Positions 44,973 to 47,293 of a stretch of DNA of 47,293 nt are shown piece after piece. The stretch is from contig JAPKCI010000021.1 of the NCBI GenBank assembly GCA_028823035.1, positions 1 through 47,293 of the forward strand, written 5' to 3'. The notes below the pieces were generated by a model. That model saw nothing but the letters and a program-made list of their open reading frames with translations. It searched no databases and was not told the origin of the DNA. The DNA comes from Rubripirellula sp. (GTDB lineage Bacteria; Planctomycetota; Planctomycetia; Pirellulales; Pirellulaceae). How positions within the stretch are numbered: the stretch's first letter is position 1; each line of letters opens with the position of its first letter. A program made the translations under genes and the position numbers.

Positions 44973-46505
44973 ATGGGTACACAGACAGGTTGGAAGCAGG
45001 AATTGCGGAAGCGTGTCACAGCTGCACTTGGTGACCGGAACCGCTCATTTCAGTTTACCGGATTTGTTGAAGAATTCGGGGTTGATCGTGATACTGCTGA
45101 CGCAGTCGCGGAAACGCTGTACTCTAGGACTTATGTGCAATCTCTTGATGATCGAATCATCTCCAGTCTTGAAGGCAAGCGGCTGCGTCGGCTCGCTGAA
45201 TTACTTGAAATTTCTGACCAGCGACGGGTGGCATTGTCAAGCCTAGCAGGCAAGGAAGCTTATCGGGCTCAACACGCCGAAGCGATGCAGGATGGGACAA
45301 TCAGCGACGCCGAGAGGGAGCAGCTTCAGCAGTTGTTAGGTGCCCTCGCGACTCAGGCGGCGGATGATGAAACGCCATCTGAAAGCGAGCCTGCTGCCGA
45401 AGATGTATCGCAGCAGAGCATTGTTGGAGCAAGAAAAAGCAAGCCTTCCAAAGGAGGGCGTGATGAATTGGTAAAGCAGGCACTCGCCCTCGGCATTACT
45501 GGAGTCAAAGGAAAAAACATGGCAGTCCTGCGACGGGAAATTGATTCAGTCAGCGGGGAGGAGCAAGGAGCGGTAGCGTTTGATGAGGCAGGTTTCCAAA
45601 AGACGTCTGTCTATAAATCGAACTCGTCTCCAGCAACCGTGATTGCGCAGCTTTCATCGATGCGTCATATGGACAAACGCATCGAAAAAACGCGAAAACG
45701 ATATTTGCTGCTGTGTTTAGCGGGTGGAGTGTCGGCTGTATTGGGGGTGATTCTTTGTTTTGCAGCGTCTAGCAGTTCCGGCTCAAACGGTTTGTTTGTG
45801 GCACTTGGCGGTCTCTTGTTGTTGGCTGGTCTGCCGGCACTCATCTGGGGAGCTATCTGTCTGAATAGCAGCTCGATGCGAGATGTGCCCGACCGGCGTT
45901 ATGAAGCTGCGCTGGGAATTCTGAAGTTGGTCAGCAAAGACCTGGAACGTGATTCTCTTGTGAATATTCATTTGGACTGTCGGCCGCACAATCATAAATC
46001 AAAGAAAGTCCGAACCGGCAAGGTCAGCTATTGGAACGTCAAGTTCCATGTTGACAGTTGGCTAGTGCTCCGCGGTTCATTTGCAGACGGAACAAAATTC
46101 TCAATGATGCTGATCGAAAAACATCAGGACCGATCACGAAAAAAACGGAGTGCTAGTGGAAAAATCAAACACAAGAGCAAAACAAAGACATCCAGTGAGG
46201 CGATCTTGCGATTGAAAATCAAGCCGAAAAAGAATCCAGAACTGGTGAGCGGGTGGCAAGGCAAGGCAAAGTCAAAGACCGCTGCCGTTAGGCTGCCTGA
46301 ATGGACTCAGCGCAAATCACTGGATGCTCAAGGTGATCGGATTACGCTGCGGTCAACCACAAAATCAAGCTGGGATGTAATCAAACCGAGTTCAAAAAGT
46401 GGTGCGAAAGTGCAACGCGATGGCGTTGAGTGGATGGCGATGATGTTTCTGAGCTTATACGGAGTACTTGACGCGACAAGGTCGAATCAAAAGGAAAGCA
46501 AGTAA
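44973..46505 (+). CDS. Membrane protein of unknown function with TerB-like N-terminus
   Basis: 510 residues; GAGG six bases before the ATG. The N-terminal part is helical and DRDTADAVAETLYSRTY, DDRIISSLEGKRLRRLAELL and EAMQDGTISDAEREQLQQLL have the look of a TerB/DnaJ-linked helical module, only a weak match. Residues about 245-295 form two transmembrane helices (YLLLCLAGGVSAVLGVILCF and LFVALGGLLLLAGLPALIWG). The C-terminal 200 residues are beta-rich and very basic (RSRKKRSASGKIKHKSKTKT). No name recognised. The stop codon TAA overlaps the next ATG by one base (TAATG), which indicates translational coupling with a lipoprotein, so they probably act together at the inner membrane. Confidence 0.72.
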   Translation: MGTQTGWKQELRKRVTAALGDRNRSFQFTGFVEEFGVDRDTADAVAETLYSRTYVQSLDDRIISSLEGKRLRRLAELLEISDQRRVALSSLAGKEAYRAQHAEAMQDGTISDAEREQLQQLLGALATQAADDETPSESEPAAEDVSQQSIVGARKSKPSKGGRDELVKQALALGITGVKGKNMAVLRREIDSVSGEEQGAVAFDEAGFQKTSVYKSNSSPATVIAQLSSMRHMDKRIEKTRKRYLLLCLAGGVSAVLGVILCFAASSSSGSNGLFVALGGLLLLAGLPALIWGAICLNSSSMRDVPDRRYEAALGILKLVSKDLERDSLVNIHLDCRPHNHKSKKVRTGKVSYWNVKFHVDSWLVLRGSFADGTKFSMMLIEKHQDRSRKKRSASGKIKHKSKTKTSSEAILRLKIKPKKNPELVSGWQGKAKSKTAAVRLPEWTQRKSLDAQGDRITLRSTTKSSWDVIKPSSKSGAKVQRDGVEWMAMMFLSLYGVLDATRSNQKESK

Positions 46506-47215
46506 TGATGACAGATCAGTCGGCATCCTATCGAGATGTCGGAAACCGTTTCAGGCAATGCTGCTTTGGCGTGGTTGCTGTGACTTGTTTGGTGTCATTG
46601 GGGTGCAACGGTGAGGCATCGGTAAGTGGGACTCAGTCAAGTAGGCAAGAATCGATCGGCGCAAGTACGTCGAATTCAGCACCTGTCTTGGAAAAAATCA
46701 AATTCAAAATTGGCGATGGGAAGACGGCATTTTCATGGAAGCCGCAGGCCGATGGAGCGAAGTTGGTTGATGCGGATGAAAAGGAAATCAGCCGATACAA
46801 TCGCGATGGCACGAAGTTGAAAATCAAGGGACCTGATGATGTTGTGCTTGCATATGTGGTGGGTTCCGGTGACCAATACAAAGTTAAATCGGCTGATCAA
46901 CAAAAAGAACTTTGGGAACTTCAGAAGCAGGCAGATGGTGACTGGAAACTGAAAGATGGGAGTGAAAAGTTGATTTACATGATCAAAATGCGGCCATACG
47001 GTTTTGAAGTTGAAGATGGTAATGAGAACAGTCTGGCGAAAATAAAATTAAAAGATGGGAAGTTGTCTCTGCGGGATCCTGCTGAGAAAACTTTGTATTA
47101 CACCAAAGACCGGGCCACGGCGATCGCCATGTCGTGCCTTGCATTTGAGGTAGTCAAAAGCTTGCCGGTGCGATGTGGGTTGATGACGATGTTGTTGCTT
47201 GACAATGCAAACTAG
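46505..47215 (+). CDS. Lipoprotein of unknown function with repeated beta motifs
   Basis: 236 residues; ATG overlaps the upstream stop. Signal peptide with a basic and cysteine-containing leader (RFRQCCFGVVAVTCLVSLGC), lipid-attached Cys34. After a serine-rich linker there is a pattern of short beta strands with D-G/D-x-K turns (KIKFKIGDGKTAFSWK, DADEKEISRYNRDGTKLKIK, VEDGNENSLAKIKLKDGKL), reminiscent of tubby/LURP-like barrels, by inference only. The last helix (AIAMSCLAFEVVKSLPVRCG) is hydrophobic. The stop codon TAG is inside the first copy of a 17-bp tandem repeat, so the final residues LDNAN come from the repeat. Partner of the upstream membrane protein. Confidence 0.72.
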   Translation: MMTDQSASYRDVGNRFRQCCFGVVAVTCLVSLGCNGEASVSGTQSSRQESIGASTSNSAPVLEKIKFKIGDGKTAFSWKPQADGAKLVDADEKEISRYNRDGTKLKIKGPDDVVLAYVVGSGDQYKVKSADQQKELWELQKQADGDWKLKDGSEKLIYMIKMRPYGFEVEDGNENSLAKIKLKDGKLSLRDPAEKTLYYTKDRATAIAMSCLAFEVVKSLPVRCGLMTMLLLDNAN

Positions 47216-47293
47216 TGGACGCTGCAAACTAGTGGACAATGCAAACTAGTGGACAATGCAAACTAGTGGACAATGCAAACTAGTGGACAATGC
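47202..47293. repeat. 17-bp tandem repeat, five copies plus a partial, running off the window
   Basis: ACAATGCAAACTAGTGG starts at 47202, 47219 (with two changed bases), 47236, 47253 and 47270, then seven bases of the next copy to the window end. The stop codon of the lipoprotein gene is in copy one. True copy number is unknown because the array is cut. Confidence 0.95.

Overview
The window reads as a chromosome segment of a planctomycete, most likely a marine or aquatic member of the Pirellulaceae (Rhodopirellula-like), of moderate GC content. This rests on the density of families that are typical of that phylum: a DUF1559 prepilin-like protein, a planctomycete cytochrome c / DUF1587-1595-1592-1588-1585 protein paired with a DUF1552 protein, a formylglycine sulfatase, a Tat-exported Gfo/Idh/MocA oxidoreductase, several CRTAC1-type TPR + FG-GAP + ASPIC/UnbV lipoproteins, and a very large dockerin-tailed surface protein. 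No tRNA, rRNA, CRISPR array, phage or intact insertion sequence was recognised. Family assignments come from motifs read by eye; no database search was run.

Layout. 1-12.9 kb: 3' part of a giant secreted lectin/RTX/dockerin protein, a secreted PEP-synthase/glucan-dikinase-like protein, a secreted protein built from internal duplications that carries three copies of a cold-shock-like peptide, then a minus-strand group (alpha/beta hydrolase, two-lobed retropepsin-like protease, unknown protein), a small zinc-ribbon protein and a Gfo/Idh oxidoreductase. 13.2-25.4 kb: an envelope block with two full TPR/FG-GAP/ASPIC lipoproteins, one TPR-only paralogue, a small lipoprotein, a DUF1559 protein and a seven-heme cytochrome c. 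25.5-29.6 kb: a nine-helix membrane protein rich in conserved-looking histidines, an unknown membrane-anchored protein, and an odd membrane protein that ends in a DUF1501 tail. 29.9-37.0 kb: the DUF1592/DUF1552 pair, a sulfatase and a secreted CARDB-like protein. 37.3-40.0 kb: two adjacent GTPases. 40.2-44.6 kb: a glycan-type cluster (sulfotransferase, putative nucleotide-sugar transferase, two GT4 glycosyltransferases). 45.0-47.2 kb: a two-gene unit, a cytosolic/membrane protein followed by a lipoprotein.

How it works together. Most products carry a signal peptide, lipobox, Tat motif or membrane segments, so the window is largely about the cell envelope and breakdown or assembly of sulfated polysaccharides: sulfatase, hydrolase, oxidoreductase and cytochrome-domain proteins for catabolism; sulfotransferase and glycosyltransferases for making a surface glycan. 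A second theme is structural: short perfect tandem repeats (14, 15, 17, 22, 84 bp) occur again and again inside or at the edges of genes, and some protein parts look freshly duplicated, truncated or fused. This suggests a locus, or genome, with frequent replication-slippage duplications. The best candidates for something undescribed are the cold-shock-peptide repeat protein (6773-7753), the cytochrome/TPR/ASPIC/DUF1559 block (13212-25401), and the paired GTPases (37350-40023).
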